Counted from the first letter of the stretch, positions 29,510 through 41,409 are shown. The stretch is DNA of 64,000 nucleotides from Argyresthia goedartella (GCA_949825045.1 OX463807.1:15277501-15341500), one strand, 5' to 3'. Translations and numbers: made by a program. The notes: generated by a model not told the origin, from the letters alone.

Positions 29510-31059
29510 CCCCCCAACCGGAGACGGTGGTGTTACCGATCGCCTCTGTGCTTGTTTGGGATTTGGCGGGCAACCCAACATACGTTCGCGCCCTATTAGA
29601 TTCTGGAGCTCAGGGCTGCATTGTATCGAATGATTTAGCAAAATGGTTGGGCCTCAAGGTAAATAGGTATAATAAATCAATACGGGGCGTGGGGAATGTT
29701 ACGGTTACGAATGTAGTTGGTCAATCGGTGATCACGTTCTCTCCACGTTATGACATTTTGACAAAAACATCCGTGCAAGCTTTAGTAATGACGCATGTCA
29801 TGGGCAGACACCCCTTGGTGAAGTTGAATCCGGCCGTTCGATTCCTGACATCAGGACTCAAGTTGGCGGATCCCGATTTTGACACTCCAGCCCCGGTCGA
29901 CCTGCTACTGGGAGCAGACGTTCTGGGTAGGTTTCTGTTGTCGGATCGGCGAGTTCTTCAGCCGGACGGGTTGATTGCTGTGGATACTAAGTTTGGTCAA
30001 GTGATCATGGGTCCGGCATTGCCAATGGTTAGGCCTGCCGAGTCAGATGGCATACTTATTGGCTCAGCGTTGTCAGACGCTATCCAACGTTTCTGGGAGA
30101 TAGAGGAACCTCCCACCGTTCGTCGAGTCGACGCAGACGAAGAAGAGTGCGAGTTGTTTTACCAGAATAGTACTGGTCGCCTTCGTTCTGGTCGTTTTGT
30201 AACTCGACTGCCTTTCAGGGCCGATCGACCGCCACTAGGAGAATCTAGGAAGATGGCTGAGACGAGATTTATGTCGATGGAGCGTAGGATGTCAAGGGAC
30301 GCCGTATTTAAACAAAAATACGTCGATGTCATGAGGGAGTATGAGTCGTTAGGACACATGTCGGTATCGGGTGTGGACTGGAGATCTGAGGATCATTGTT
30401 TCCTTCCACACCATGCCGTCCTGCGAACCCCTACCGGCAAGATTCGAGTTGTTTTTGAGGGGTCAGCACCTACCTCGAACGGGATGTCCCTGAATCAGTG
30501 TCTACATTCGGGACCCAAGTTGAGTCGTGATATTTCGGATATTCTCGCGAGCTTTCGGAGACACCAGATTGTATTTGTCGCAGACATTCGGATGATGTTT
30601 AGGCAAACGGTAATTCATCCGGCTGACAGAAGGTATCAGTTGATACTTTGGCGTGAGACCACGGCCGAGCCAGTCAAGGTCTATGAGTTAAACACGAACA
30701 CGTATGGGTTACGGTCTAGCCCGTATTTGGCGATGCGTACCCTGCGGGAGTTGGCGTCGCGTGACCGTGTGAGCTATCCTAGAGCCGCCGCTATCCTGGA
30801 GCAAGATTTGTACGTCGATGACGTCTGCACAGGGGCAGCCAGTGTAGAGGAAACTCTGGACCGACGTGACGAGCTCATTCAATTGCTGGAACGAGGCGGC
30901 TATGAACTACGCAAGTGGATGTCCAACTCCCCTGAGTTGATGGCTGGTCTCCCAGATGAGTTTCAACAAGACCCGCACGTTTTTGAGAATCCTGACAACC
31001 CTAACATGTTGTCAGTGCTTGGAATTCAGTACCGGCCCGTCCATGATGAGTTTACCTAA
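29485..31059 (+). pseudogene. pol: Copy C pol, part 1: protease and reverse transcriptase
   Basis: Open from the UAG to a TAA at 31057-31059. The protease motif is ALLDSGAQGCIVS and a second conserved block is DLLLGADVLGRFLL. The RT has GKIRVVFEGSAPTSNGMSLN, FVADIRMMFRQTVIHP (first Asp), ELNTNTYGLRSSPYLAMRTL and EQDLYVDDVCTGA (the YVDD box). The TAA replaces a Tyr codon of copy B (FSYRVEL there), so it is a point nonsense change; the frame resumes at 31060 with no shift. Confidence 0.85.
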
Positions 31060-33459
31060 CGGGTGGTTTTAGAAACACCGAAGGCCTGGACGAAGCGGTC
31101 AGTACTGTCAACGATTGCGAGAACGTTCGACCCGAATGGATGGATTTCTCCAGTCACCTTTGCTCTCAAATTTTTTATGCAAAGGCTATGGGCGGCTCAG
31201 TTGACCTGGGACACCCACCTCTCAGGTGATTTGTTGACTGATTGGACGCGAATGTTCACCTCGCTATCGGACATAAATAATGTATCGCTGCCGAGGAAAT
31301 TGGTCCCTGCTGGGGATTACAGGGCAACCCTTCACGGGTTTTGTGATGCCTCTGAACGAGGGTTTGCGGCAGCGGTTTATTTGCGAACCGTCACCTCCAC
31401 CGGGGAGGTCGACGTGCGTTTGGTTTTGGCAAAAAGCAAGGTAGCGCCTATTCGGACAAGGATGACGATTCCAAAACTGGAACTGTCCGGGGCTGCTCTT
31501 TTGACCAAACTTTTGAATCACACTCTAACAGTGTTGCGTGGGTCAGTGGTTTTGGAGGATACGGTGTACGCTTGGACGGATAGCCAGATTGTTTTGTGCT
31601 GGCTGAAGGCTTCGGTCCATAACTTAGAGGTTTTTGTTGCGAACCGTGTCTCCCAGATTGTGTCGTCTGAGGTCCCACTGACCTGGAGACATGTACCAGG
31701 AGAATTGAACCCGTCTGATTGTGCATCCAGGGGATGTCAGGCTCCTGAACTCGTTAGACACCATTTGTGGTGGGGACCACCCTGGCTTGCCAAGAGAGAA
31801 TCGGACTGGCCCCACAGCCATGTAGTAGTATCTTCGGATCATGGCCCCAGAGCGGCCGTGCATGTTACCCAGAAGGCTGAGGACCCTGACACCGGGTTTC
31901 TGCTGGACCGGTATAGCTCACTTGACAAGTTGATAAACGTGTCCACTTGGATTAGGAGATTCGCTCAAAATTGTCGTACTCCTCGCGATCAGCGAATATT
32001 GAACCCTATTCTGACTCCGGCAGAGCGAAACGAGTCGCTGTTGAATTTGGTCCGGTTGGTACAGTCCTCGAAGTTTGGGGCAGAATTGGAGATTATACGA
32101 AGTGGACGTTCGAAATTGAAGGGAGCCGTCGCGCGTCTCAACCTCTGTGTTGATTCGACCGGGTTACTTCGGGTAGGAGGAAGATTGCGCAATGCGAATC
32201 TGTCGTATTCGGCTCGTCACCCACTTCTGCTCCCCAAGGGGGGACAGTTAGTTGAATTGCTGGTGACTGATCGTCATATTAAAAACGCGCATGCCGGCTG
32301 TAACGCGTTGTTGGCCACGCTCCAGCGGGAGTTTTGGATCTTATCTGCCCGCCGTGCCATACGGAACATCGTGTTTCGGTGCATGCCTTGTTATCGACTT
32401 AAGGCTGCCACGATGCAACCTCTCATGGGGGACTTGCCCTCTGATCGTGTGAATGAGGTCAGACCGTTTTCAGGTGTTGGTACGGATTTTGCAGGACCGT
32501 TTATGTTGAAGAGTTCACGATTGCGTACCGCTAAGCAATACAAGGCGTACCTATGTGTGTTTGTTTGTTTATCCACCAAGGCGGTACATCTCGAGCTCGT
32601 TGCTGATCTCTCGACAGAGGCTTTCATTGCTTGTTTGGATAGGTTTGTTTCTCGAAGGGGACTTCCAACTTTGATCCGCTCTGATAACGGCATTAACTAC
32701 ATAGGTGCGGAACGATACTTACGAAAGATAGTCAACTTTTTGAATGTAAATAAAGTGGATATTGGAACGGCCCTCTCCCGTCGGGGTATACAGTGGACCT
32801 TCAGCCCACCGATTTGCCCCCACTGGGGTGGGATTTTTGAGGCCGTAGTTAAGTCAGCTAAGACGCACTTAGGGCGTATAGTAGGTCAGACCGCACTGAC
32901 TTTTGAGGAGCTCGCGACATTGTTTTGTAAGATCGAGGCCGTTCTCAATTCGCGACCGTTGTGTCCGCTCAGCTCGGATCCAAATGACCTGGAGGCTCTG
33001 ACCCCAGGCCATTTCTTGATAGGACAGCCACTTAACGCGTTGCCCGAGCACCCCTTCGAGGGAGTGAAATTGTATCGGTTGTCAAGGTATCAGATGTTGC
33101 AGCAGTTTACTCAGAATTTCTGGAAGCGTTGGTCGCTCGAGTATCTGCATATCTTACAACAGCGCCTTAAGTGGACTGACAAAACTAGCCCCCCTTGTGT
33201 TGGTGACCTCGTTCTGGTTAAGGATGCTAACCTACCGCCACTACGTTGGCGCAGGAGGCGCATTGTTACCTTGTTCCCTGGAAAGGACGGGACCCCCCGG
33301 TCTGCAGAGGTTCTAGTAGGAGGCTCGGTTCTAAAACGAGCGGTAGCAACGTTGTCTCGGCTGCCCGTAGATTATGGGACAGGTGGGTGCCTGTCCGGGC
33401 GGGTGATTGTTCGATTCCAAATCGATATTCGATCGATGGTTTCTGAACGGTCATTTTAA
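31060..33459 (+). pseudogene. pol: Copy C pol, part 2: RNase H and integrase
   Basis: Same frame as part 1. RNase H shows LHGFCDASERGFAAAVYLRT, KLELSGAALLTKLL, VYAWTDSQIVLCWLK and NPSDCASRG, supplying the D, E, D, D residues. The integrase has its zinc module (RHIKNAHAGCNALLATLQRE, RCMPCYRLKAATM), then GVGTDFAGPFML, LIRSDNGINYIGAERY and CPHWGGIFEAVVKS with D, D, E. A C-terminal domain follows (KDANLPPLRWRRRRIVTLFP). The family stop codon (TAG after LPID in A/B) is TAT here, so the frame runs about 23 residues further into the 3' LTR. Confidence 0.85.
33377..33396 (+). promoter_or_regulatory. Stem-loop next to the 3' LTR (copy C)
   Basis: GGACAGG and CCTGTCC arms around TGGGTG. The arms equal those of A and B while the loop differs. 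Confidence 0.6.
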
Positions 33460-33952
33460 TTTGACGTTAGCTGTCAATCTGGCAGTTTTGACAACTGACA
33501 GACGAAAGCCCTCGCAATGTAAACGCGTTTTGATCAGGGTGTTGAAATTAAATCGCAGGGCATCTGGAATGTATTCGGGATTCCCTCAGGATTGTTAATA
33601 TAGCTGAGTGTGCCGTTGTCTCTCGAACCAGATAAAGTTCGGATTTTCGTGCCCGATTTGTATTTACCAGTAGAAACATAACCTGTGTTGGACACTGTGC
33701 TCATCACGTTGGCCCGCCAGTCATACCTGGTTGGCTGAAGAACCTGTCTACCAAGAAGAGCCTAGGGTGCACCCGGGCCTTGCAGAGAGACAGGAGTTTG
33801 ACGGGACCGAAGCACAGACCAGGTTAGATCTACCCCACATAACTTCAGCTCGGTGAATCGCCGACGTTCATCACTTCTTGGCACCTGATCGTAACGCTAC
33901 CTCGTAGCTCATGGGCCCCTACGAGGTCATTAGGTGCTGAGAAGCCTGAACA
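33408..33952 (+). repeat. 3' LTR of copy C
   Basis: Length 545 bp, equal to the 5' LTR apart from three substitutions. Duplication AATA follows. Confidence 0.9.
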
Positions 33953-34560
33953 AATATGATTAACCTGATGAGCAAGCCAACTACATCAGGAATAACGAAA
34001 CCGGCAACTGATTCTCCAAACCCTCCAACTCCCACGGACGCAAATATCAAGCAACTGCTTCGTCTTCAAAAGTCAAACTTCAACGTCAAGATCAACTCAA
34101 GCGATCATCTAGAAAAATGGGTCATAAATGACTACCTCCACGATATAAAACATAAATTGACCTCAATTGTAAAACAGCATTAGGGACTCGACAGCCTATG
34201 AGATGTGCCCGACCCAGAGTATGAAGAACGATATTACCAACTGGACATTGACTTCGAAAACACGAAGAGGTCACTTAACAAGAAATATGGGAAAACATGC
34301 ACATGAAAAATATAACACCGAGAATACAGGGAATCCTAGTTTGGGGCTAGATCAATGAATGTAAATAGTGGTCTAACCCGTAGTTTACGAGATTATCCCA
34401 TACACTCGTAGAAGTTGTTGAAGTTGATTTAAACCAAGATTATTTCTGGACGACTGTTTGTTGATGTTGTTAATTATAAAGCTGATTAAAGACTCATCTA
34501 AGTAATAGTCAAATTCCAAACAAGTAAAGTAAGATGCACGTGACTTAAACTAGATTGCTG
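33953..34560 (+). other. Flank of copy C with an unrecognised short frame
   Basis: A plus-strand frame (33956-34183) of 75 codons is Pro/Thr-rich at first and then reads NVKINSSDHLEKWVINDYLH. After a stop, DPEYEERYYQLDIDFENTKR and SLNKKYGKTCT follow in another frame. This could be remnant gag-like sequence, but I do not recognise the family. The rest to 34560 is AT-rich without a signal. Confidence 0.35.
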
Positions 34561-34584
34561 CCTATATATCATACACAATATAAT

Positions 34585-35140
34585 ATTGTGCGGTGTGATC
34601 GGACAGGACTACAGGTCAGTATTGCTCGTCCTGGTGGACCTGCCCACCCGGGTATCTCCGTCAGTATCACGTTTACCCTACCAATGGGGCGCCTTCACCG
34701 CCACCCTAGACCAGTCCTCCACTACCTGCCCCGTCAACCAGTTGGAAGACTATGCCCGCCTGGCATTGCTGTTGACCAGCCAGATTCGAGACGCGCCTAA
34801 TTTGTCATCGCACACCGTAGCGTAGGGGAAACCCACACCTCTCCCTGCTGAGCTACGCGCACCCATCTGCGAAAAGCGCTCTCTCCGGAAGCAGTGGCAG
34901 CAAACCCGCTGCCCGATGATGAAAACCAGACTCAACGCCATGACGGCAGAGCTGAAACGCCAACTCGATCTCCACGACAAAGAATCTTGGGAATGCCACG
35001 TCAAGTCCAGAGGTGACCAAGTCCCCTCCGTGCATCGTCTGTGCCGGGATTTCGACCACTCCTGCCCATTTCCGAACCCTCCTGCCCCTGACCGACCCCA
35101 ATCCCGGGCAGTGACGGCTTACCAAGATTCCGTCTGCATG
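34585..35140 (+). pseudogene. Jockey-like ORF2 fragment: endonuclease-RT linker
   Basis: The frames read VIGQDYRSVLLVLVDLPTRV and NQLEDYARLALLLTSQIRDA, then PLPAELRAPICEKRSLRKQW and QQTRCPMMKTRLNAMTAELK with LDLHDKESWE. This is the helical linker between endonuclease and RT in jockey-type ORF2 (lPxelRxLixxKRxlRkxWqxtRcpxxKxxlN). An internal stop (TAG at about 34823) and a frameshift break it. Confidence 0.65.
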
Positions 35141-35293
35141 TGTCGTCGATATATGTGTGTTTCTGCAGCTAGTTTTATGGTGAGGTCGGGATTATGAGGC
35201 TGCATGTTTGGTGTGATATCTTTTTTCTTTGTCATTCGAGCCAGTTGAGATAAACACTTTAGGTTTCGTTATTTTCCTAGAGGTTAATGGGGT

Positions 35294-35819
35294 TGATAAA
35301 TCCCACGCCTCAACCGACAGGGCGTGGAATCTTGGTAGGGTTGTTTTTCATTGGAATGTCACAAAGCAGTACTGACCTTTGACGCCGTGGACCGGAATTC
35401 GAAAGCTCAATTCGAGGCAGGAGTACGGGATGAGGAACACGAGGGTGGGGTGTGATGGGAGTCGAATCTTACTCTCGTCGTAGCCCGAAGCTGTCGCCGT
35501 CGTGAGGCTTGCCGACACGAGGATCGCTATCCGAAAACAACGACTGGAGCACCGAATCACTTCAACCTTTCAAAGCACGAAGCACTCATTCCGATGACGT
35601 TAAATCTACTTATTTCCCGACGATTGTTCCGCGATTATTATATAATTAACATTCAACCAAGCTTTCCGATGCTGGCGTTAGACATTTTCCATGTGCAAAA
35701 AAGTAACCTCTAACTCGTCATCTCGTTTCTATACAAGTGACAGCTAGTGATGTCCCGATCACTCGCGGTCGATCCGCGCAACGAAAAACCGGTGCGTTCC
35801 GAAGCGTAAATATTAAACA
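35294..35819 (-). repeat. Solo LTR of the A/B BEL family
   Basis: A 526-bp LTR on the minus strand. It starts (plus strand) TGATAAATCCCACGCC and ends GAAGCGTAAATATTAAACA. GGGGT duplications flank it (35289-35293 and 35820-35824). It shares the promoter-side end with A and B (GTGATGTCCCGATCACTCGC, then GGTCGATCCGCGCAAC) but is clearly more diverged. The terminal hairpin CCACGCC/GGCGTGG is kept at 35303-35327. No internal region follows, so it formed by LTR-LTR recombination. Confidence 0.88.
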
Positions 35820-35824
35820 GGGGT

Positions 35825-36055
35825 CATGACGGTGTCTGTATATTTGAATGCCTTATAGGTGTCAATTAGTTTATGGCACCTCACTAGTTCGTCTTTCAGC
35901 CACTCATTCTCATAAATGAGATTCTCTATTTCATTTTCAGCAATAAGTAGGTCATGTCTTAACCTATCTAGCTGTTCCGCGTCAAGGTTGTTCTGGCTGT
36001 TATTTATTGCGGTTTGTGGTAGGATCACAATAGAATTCTCGAACAGTGATGATGT
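35825..36055 (-). pseudogene. Element K 5' part, inverted: ORF1 coiled-coil fragment
   Basis: On the minus strand the frame reads SVNDLSTSSLFENSIVILPQ and then QLDRLRHDLLIAENEIENLI and YENEWLKDELVRCHKLIDTY. This Leu-rich heptad pattern (LLxAENEIENLxxEN) is a coiled-coil segment common in ORF1 proteins of lepidopteran non-LTR elements. It abuts head-to-head an RT C-terminus running on the plus strand. Confidence 0.55.
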
Positions 36056-36654
36056 CGAGAGATCATTGACGGAGTGTGACCTTTTACTGAACAATAACAA
36101 AACTAAATGTATTCGGTTTATACTCCTCAATGTTAAACAAGTCTCGGCTAATGTTAATGTTAAAGGTGAAAATTTAGAAATTGTAGATAGCACGGTATTC
36201 CTAGGAATCACCTTAGATAATAAACTTCAGTGGGGCCCACACATAGATAAGCTATCAAAAAAACTCAGTTCCGCAGTTTATGCAGTTAAAAAAATCCGTC
36301 TTTTTACGGACGTGGAAACAGCTAGACTAGTTTACTTCAGCTACTTCCATAGCATTATGTCTTACGGCATACTGCTGTGGGGGAACGCTGCAGACATTAA
36401 CATAATATTTGTGCTGCAAAAGAGGGCTGTTCGTGCAATCTACAATGTGGGTCCCAGAGAGTCACTGCGCTGTAAATTTAAGGAAATTAACATTATGACA
36501 GTGCCGTGTCAGTATATTTATGAAAACCTAATGTACGTCCACAAAAATATTGATAAATTTCCTAAGAATAGCGACGGGCACAATGTCAACACTAGAAATA
36601 GGAATAAACTAGCTATACCTACAACTAGGCTCCATAAGGTTAATGTATCTTTTA
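36040..36654 (+). pseudogene. Element K RT C-terminal part (segment 1)
   Basis: Plus-strand frame: CDLLLNNNKTKCIRFILLNV, STVFLGITLDNKLQWGPHID, RLVYFSYFHSIMSYGILLWG, VLQKRAVRAIYNVG, then TRNRNKLAIPTTRLHKVNVSF. This is the region just after the YxDD box to near the end of ORF2 in CR1/Daphne-like elements. It stops at the insertion of J. The open frame begins upstream in sequence that does not match RT, consistent with an inversion junction near 36050. Confidence 0.7.
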
Positions 36655-37208
36655 GAATAGAATATAGAATAGAAATACTTTATTCAGGTAAATATGCACA
36701 TAAACTTGTTTTTTATGCAGTAAAGAACAAAGGATATTCACTACTCCCTAAAAAGGGCAAGCCCTGTGGCATAGGGTAAGTAGATCCTTCCCACCAGTAG
36801 ATGACACAATTTCCAATAGTTTTAAAAAGTAGGAATTTTTTTGACATGATGATAAATTACAATAAAAATTCATATATTGAAATTATTAGAACAGAATTAT
36901 TTAAAATTAACATTAAAACATAAAGTTGAAATTAAAGTAACATTAAATTTTTAATTATAACTTAGTTTGTGTAATGTATGTGTATGTGTGTGTGTGTATA
37001 GAGAAGATGAAAAGTGTAATGTTTGAATGGTTTATTGTTGTGAGTAGTGAATGGAAGTGTTGATAATTATTAATATTTAATTATTAATATTTAATTATTA
37101 TTATTTATTTATTTTAAAATACCTATTGACATATTTTATTTTTGTTAATAGCGTGGATTGATTTTGTTAAATTTTTATTTCTATTAATTATTAATAGCAT
37201 ATTTGGTA

Positions 37209-40110
37209 TTAGAATAAAATCGTTAAAATGTTTTCAGTTTCCTCATACGTTAGGGATCTTAGCCATTTGTATATAGTTTTCTTAATTTCAAATACTGGTT
37301 TTGTGTACATTTCACTGTGTTTGCTGATTCCATTGTAGAGATGAGGTCCAAGGAAATTGAAAAATCTTTGCATAAAGCTTGTACGCACCTTTACAGGTTT
37401 GCATACTTTGTCTTTTCTTCGTTTTGTTGTTGCTGCTGTATTACTAGGAACGAGTTTACTGTGCTGTTTCATTATAATACTTTGTATGAATATTTGCCTA
37501 ACAGTTAGAACGTCGCAAAAATTGAAGAGTTTCGTTGTAGGATAAATGAAAGGTTTAAATGTGCAGACCTTCAATACTGCACGCTGAGCCCTCTCTACGC
37601 GTAAGAGTGTTTTCTTATGGGCGCCACCCCAGCTAGTAATGCAGTACTACGTAGTAGTCATGTAGCTACGTAAATACGTTTCATAAGCGATGCCTCAGCT
37701 ACATGCCTGAGACTCTTAAAAACATATATTAATTTTCTAATTTTGGAACCAAGAGCCTGGATATGATGCTGAAATTTCAAATTATTATCGAGAGTTACAC
37801 CCAAATATTTTATTGTTTGTGTCCTTTCCAGAACTCCACACATACACAATTCAGGCCAAGTGTATCGCAGGTGTGGGCAAATAATTTGTATTCGATATTC
37901 GGTTGTGTAGAGCTAAGGATGGAGAAACTCAAATATTTGGTTTTTTCAGAGTTAAGGGTCAAAACATTTTGTTGTAACCAGCGAGAAACAATATCAAAGC
38001 CCCGCTGGGCACTATCAAATACCTCGTCCCATCCACTACCTGCAAAAAGTAAGACTGTATCATCGTCATAAGCGATGATTTTGGCCTGCGGTAGCGCAAG
38101 GCGACAAAGGTCATTTATATAAACCAGGAATAGAGTGGGTCCGAGGATACTTCCTTGTGGAACCCCACAGTTCACCGGTTTCGTGCTGCTCGTTAGTTCA
38201 CCTATTTTAACGCATTGGATTCTACTCGAGAGATAACTCCTAAAAAGGTCCAACTGGACTCCTCTTACACCTATAAATTCCAGCTTATTTATAAGGAGTT
38301 CAACCGAGACCGTGTCGAATGCTTTAGCTAAGTCCAGAAAAATTCCCAGACAGCGCTTTCCTTCGTCAAGGTTTTCCGCTAAGAAGTTTGTAAGCTCATG
38401 TACAGCATCAGAGGTAGACTTTCCAGCACGAAAACCATACTGATTTTCAGCCAGAATACCGTTCTTTTCCAGGTACCTAGTGAGTCTTGTGTTCATGATT
38501 CGTTCCAGAAGCTTGGAGAGGGAGGGGAGAATAGATATTGGCCTGTAGCACTCAACACGATCCCGGTCCCCCCTTATAAACCGGAATAATTACAGACTGT
38601 TTTAGAGCATCAGGAAATATTCCCTTCTCTAAACATAAGTTAAAATGTGTGTAAGGATCGGAACAAACAGATTTTTATGGGATTTTAAGAGCTTGTTTGA
38701 AATTTTATCCCACCCGACTGAACATTCGTTCTTTAGATTCGTGATGAGTCTTTCAATTTCCTGATTATCCGTTGGTAAGATTACAAATGAGTTTACTAGA
38801 GAATTTTGTGCTATCTGAAAAGGGATTTGTTCTGATTGATTTATTGCCTCTGCTAGATTTTTTCCCACATTTATGAAATAATTATTTACTGTTTCTAAAT
38901 ATGATATGGGTTGCCTAAAATTTGAAATAAGTTCTCGAGGTTGGTCCTTTATTGAAGTGATTGAGGAAATTGATTTGATAGCCCTCCAAAGCGACTTTTC
39001 AAAGTCTCTCTTTAAATTTTTCATTAAATTATTACAAAAAAACCTATACCTCTTATATGTCAGTTTAAAAGTTTCATTTTTTGGATTGGAAATGGATTTC
39101 TTGTGTAATTTATCACGATTTCATATACAGCGGAGGAGTCCGCTAGTCATCCAAGGCTTAAAGATGCGTTTCTTATTTGAAATTTGCCGAGTTTTTGTGT
39201 TTTTCTCTATAGCTCCTTGAAGAATGCCTATGAACTCATTCATAGCAGAATTTGGATCCTGTAACTCAAAAATAAACTCAAAATTTGCGTCACATAATAT
39301 TTTTGCTAAGCCTTCTGTGTCCAGAGAAGAAAGAGTAGATGGTGGATTAACTTTTTTGTGCTTTAAATCAATACACAAAAGCACAGCTTTATGGTCAGTT
39401 ATAGTGGAGTGCATAACTACCGTAACAGCTTCATTTTTCGTTTTAAGGAGTAAGTGGTCTAAGCAAGTATTGCTTATATCCCTGGTCACAAATGTGTGTC
39501 CTGGTAGTAATCCATAATATGCAGCTTTATTTAAATAGAGGTCGGCATCACAATTTTGGTTACCTGGGTGTATATCAATATTTAGGTCTCCTTTCAAAAT
39601 GAGATTAGGAAAAGATGATAAATCCTGAAATATTTTAGTTAGTCCATCTATAAAATTCTCTATATTGTAGAAACAAGGTGGGCGGTAAACAGCGATAACT
39701 GCTATGTCTTTATTATGCTTTAGAATAAGACAAGTTCCCTCGGCAAGGTTTGGCTCTTCTATGGTGACGAGTAAGTTTTCTTTATAGTATATCACCACTC
39801 CATCGTTTTGGTTTATTATTGATTTGTTAGAAAAACTTTTATAGCCTTGAATCATAGGAATTTTAGGAGTACAAGACAACCAACATTCGATCAAAATTAG
39901 AATATCACAGTCAAATCTAAGTTCGTGCAGAAGCACTAGAAAATCCGATAAATTGTGACCAATGCTCCTAATATTTTGAGAGATAATTTTTAGACAGGAC
40001 TCCGACGTGGGTAGATAATTTATGCAGTTTTTGGTCTCAGTAAGGATGGATTTACAGACCGTTATGCCGTCCAGATCATTGATTAATTGATTTACATTAT
40101 GGAATGTGGT
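37209..40110 (-). pseudogene. J ORF2: endonuclease and reverse transcriptase
   Basis: Endonuclease: SCLKIISQNIRSIGHNLSDF, CDILILIECWL, VIAVYRPPCFYNIENFI, LILKGDLNIDIHPGNQ and STITDHKAVLLCIDL. A TGA at 39121-39123 interrupts the same frame, which goes on to a linker (SLWRAIKSISSITSIKDQPR) and the RT start (SVGWDKISNKLLK). Near 38500-38635 frameshifts break the motif 2 region. Then NQYGFRAGKSTSDAVHELTN, GIFLDLAKAFDTVSVELLIN (first Asp), CGVPQGSILGPTLFLVYIN and AKIIAYDDDTVLLF. The catalytic box is YDDD where YADD is usual. C-terminal part 37209-37574 ends HLYNGISKHSEMYTKPVFEI. Probable CR1/Daphne-like clade. Confidence 0.78.
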
Positions 40111-40420
40111 TTATTTTTATATTGAATCTAATTATATTACTCTGGGCCAAAGTCTTAATTATTTGTGTGATATTTATAATATTATCATGTTTTGTATTGT
40201 TTTCTGAATTAAACCTGTATTTATTATTCATGATGGGCTTTATAAAATATTTATTGATTAATCGATTTTCTTGAGAATTAGTAATTGTTTGCAGGAGTGG
40301 TGATGTAAATGGTGTGTGTTTTTCTGTTTGTATGTGTGTATGTAGTATTTGATCTAGGTTTTTAACATTATTAATATCAGTGTAAAGGAGACAAGTACTT
40401 GAAGAATTTTTTAAAATAAT

Positions 40421-41409
40421 TCACGCCTTATTAACCAAATTGGCTAAATCACTGTCACTTGCGATGCGGCTGTGAGGCTTATTTTCTGACTTCCGAAGGT
40501 AGACTACACCACGAGAGGTCCAGCAGAAATCATATTTGTTCTCCTTCGCAAATTCTCGAGCCATATAGAATAAACGCTGCGTCTTGGGGGTGAGAGTTTC
40601 AGATATGAAAATACCTCTCTTCGGCGCAATTAGACCCAGATGTGTGGTGTTTAGTTTATCTGAGTTTGGTTTTTTTGAGTTGAAAGTTTTGACCGCTGAT
40701 AATAGTGCCTCCTTTTTTAGAACCGTGCAAAATCGACAATAATCGGTCTCGAGGAGTCTTTGATATTCGCAGTTCTGTAAATATCCTTGATATCTGATTC
40801 ATTAATTGGCAGGCTTATAACATTTGTCAGGTTTTTAAGTACTTCGCATAAACCAGCCTTAGTCTCCATGCTCTTGTCTTCAGGTTTTGTCGGGATGTTT
40901 CGTATTTCGACGCATGTTGAGCGAGACTTTTTTTCCAGTGACTCTAACTTATCTTCAAGTAACAAAATGTATTTTTTATCATCACGTTTTTCTGCTTCCA
41001 ATGCGTCAATTCTTATTAGCAACTCATCGTGCTTCTCCGACATAAACTCCACACTCTTTGTAATCTCATTGTTCTGTTGACGTATGACAGCGATGTTTTC
41101 TTGCAGTACATTAAGGCGCGAATCAATGTCATTTGAAAATGATGCGAACATCCCGCGCATACTTCCCACAAAATCTCTTAATTCATCCTCATTATCACTC
41201 CCGTCATGCTTTCGCTTTGCCCCTCTAGGCAAAGTGTTTACTGAGTCAGTACGCATGCCCAAAGTAGACGAAAGATTTGGTGTCGATGAGGAGTGCTGTA
41301 TGGGCTTCGTATTGGCTGCGAGTTGAGCGACACTCGCATTTGCTCCCGTAGATAGCGCGCTCGTACTAGCAGTCTTCGCCGGGGAGGGGGGTGGGGTACG
41401 GAGAACCAT
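40421..41409 (-). pseudogene. J ORF1 with coiled coil and FP25K-like C-terminal domain
   Basis: The start MVLRTPPPSPAKTASTSALS is followed by a Ser/Pro/Thr-rich N-terminus and a basic patch (PRGAKRKHDG). A coiled coil spans residues 75-160 (NVLQENIAVIRQQNNEITKS, LLLEDKLESLEKKSR). Then come VEIRNIPTKPEDKSMETKAG and IKDIYRTANIKDSSRPIIVD. One base is missing near 40720; the neighbouring frame continues KKEALLSAVKTFNSK, IFISETLTPKTQRLFYMARE and YDFCWTSRGVVYLRKSENKP to a stop at 40421-40423. The C-terminal half resembles the domain shared by non-LTR ORF1 proteins and baculovirus FP25K. Likely role: binding of element RNA. Confidence 0.72.

Larger units (their letters stand above)
26666..33952 (+). 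mobile_element. BEL/Pao LTR retrotransposon copy C
   Basis: A 7287-bp element with two 545-bp LTRs (TGTTC and GAACA ends) and AATA duplications at 26662-26665 and 33953-33956. The plan is leader, gag, in-frame UAG, pol. It belongs to a family related to A/B (same domain order and motifs throughout) but clearly distinct in sequence, with different LTRs. It is inserted at the tail of H. In-frame stops in gag and pol make it defective. Confidence 0.92.

Noticed and set aside
33407..33598. A small gene repeated in both LTRs of copy C (also at 26665-26856)
   Set aside because: It is identical because the LTRs are identical; composition and start codon (TTG in one copy) do not support a protein.
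35916..36779. One 287-codon gene
   Set aside because: Only the middle part is RT-like; the start is antisense to an ORF1 piece and the end is read into the tail of element J. It is a chance fusion.
36960..37000. Functional GT-rich element
   Set aside because: Simple (TG)n repeat in the 3' UTR region of element J; nothing more can be said.
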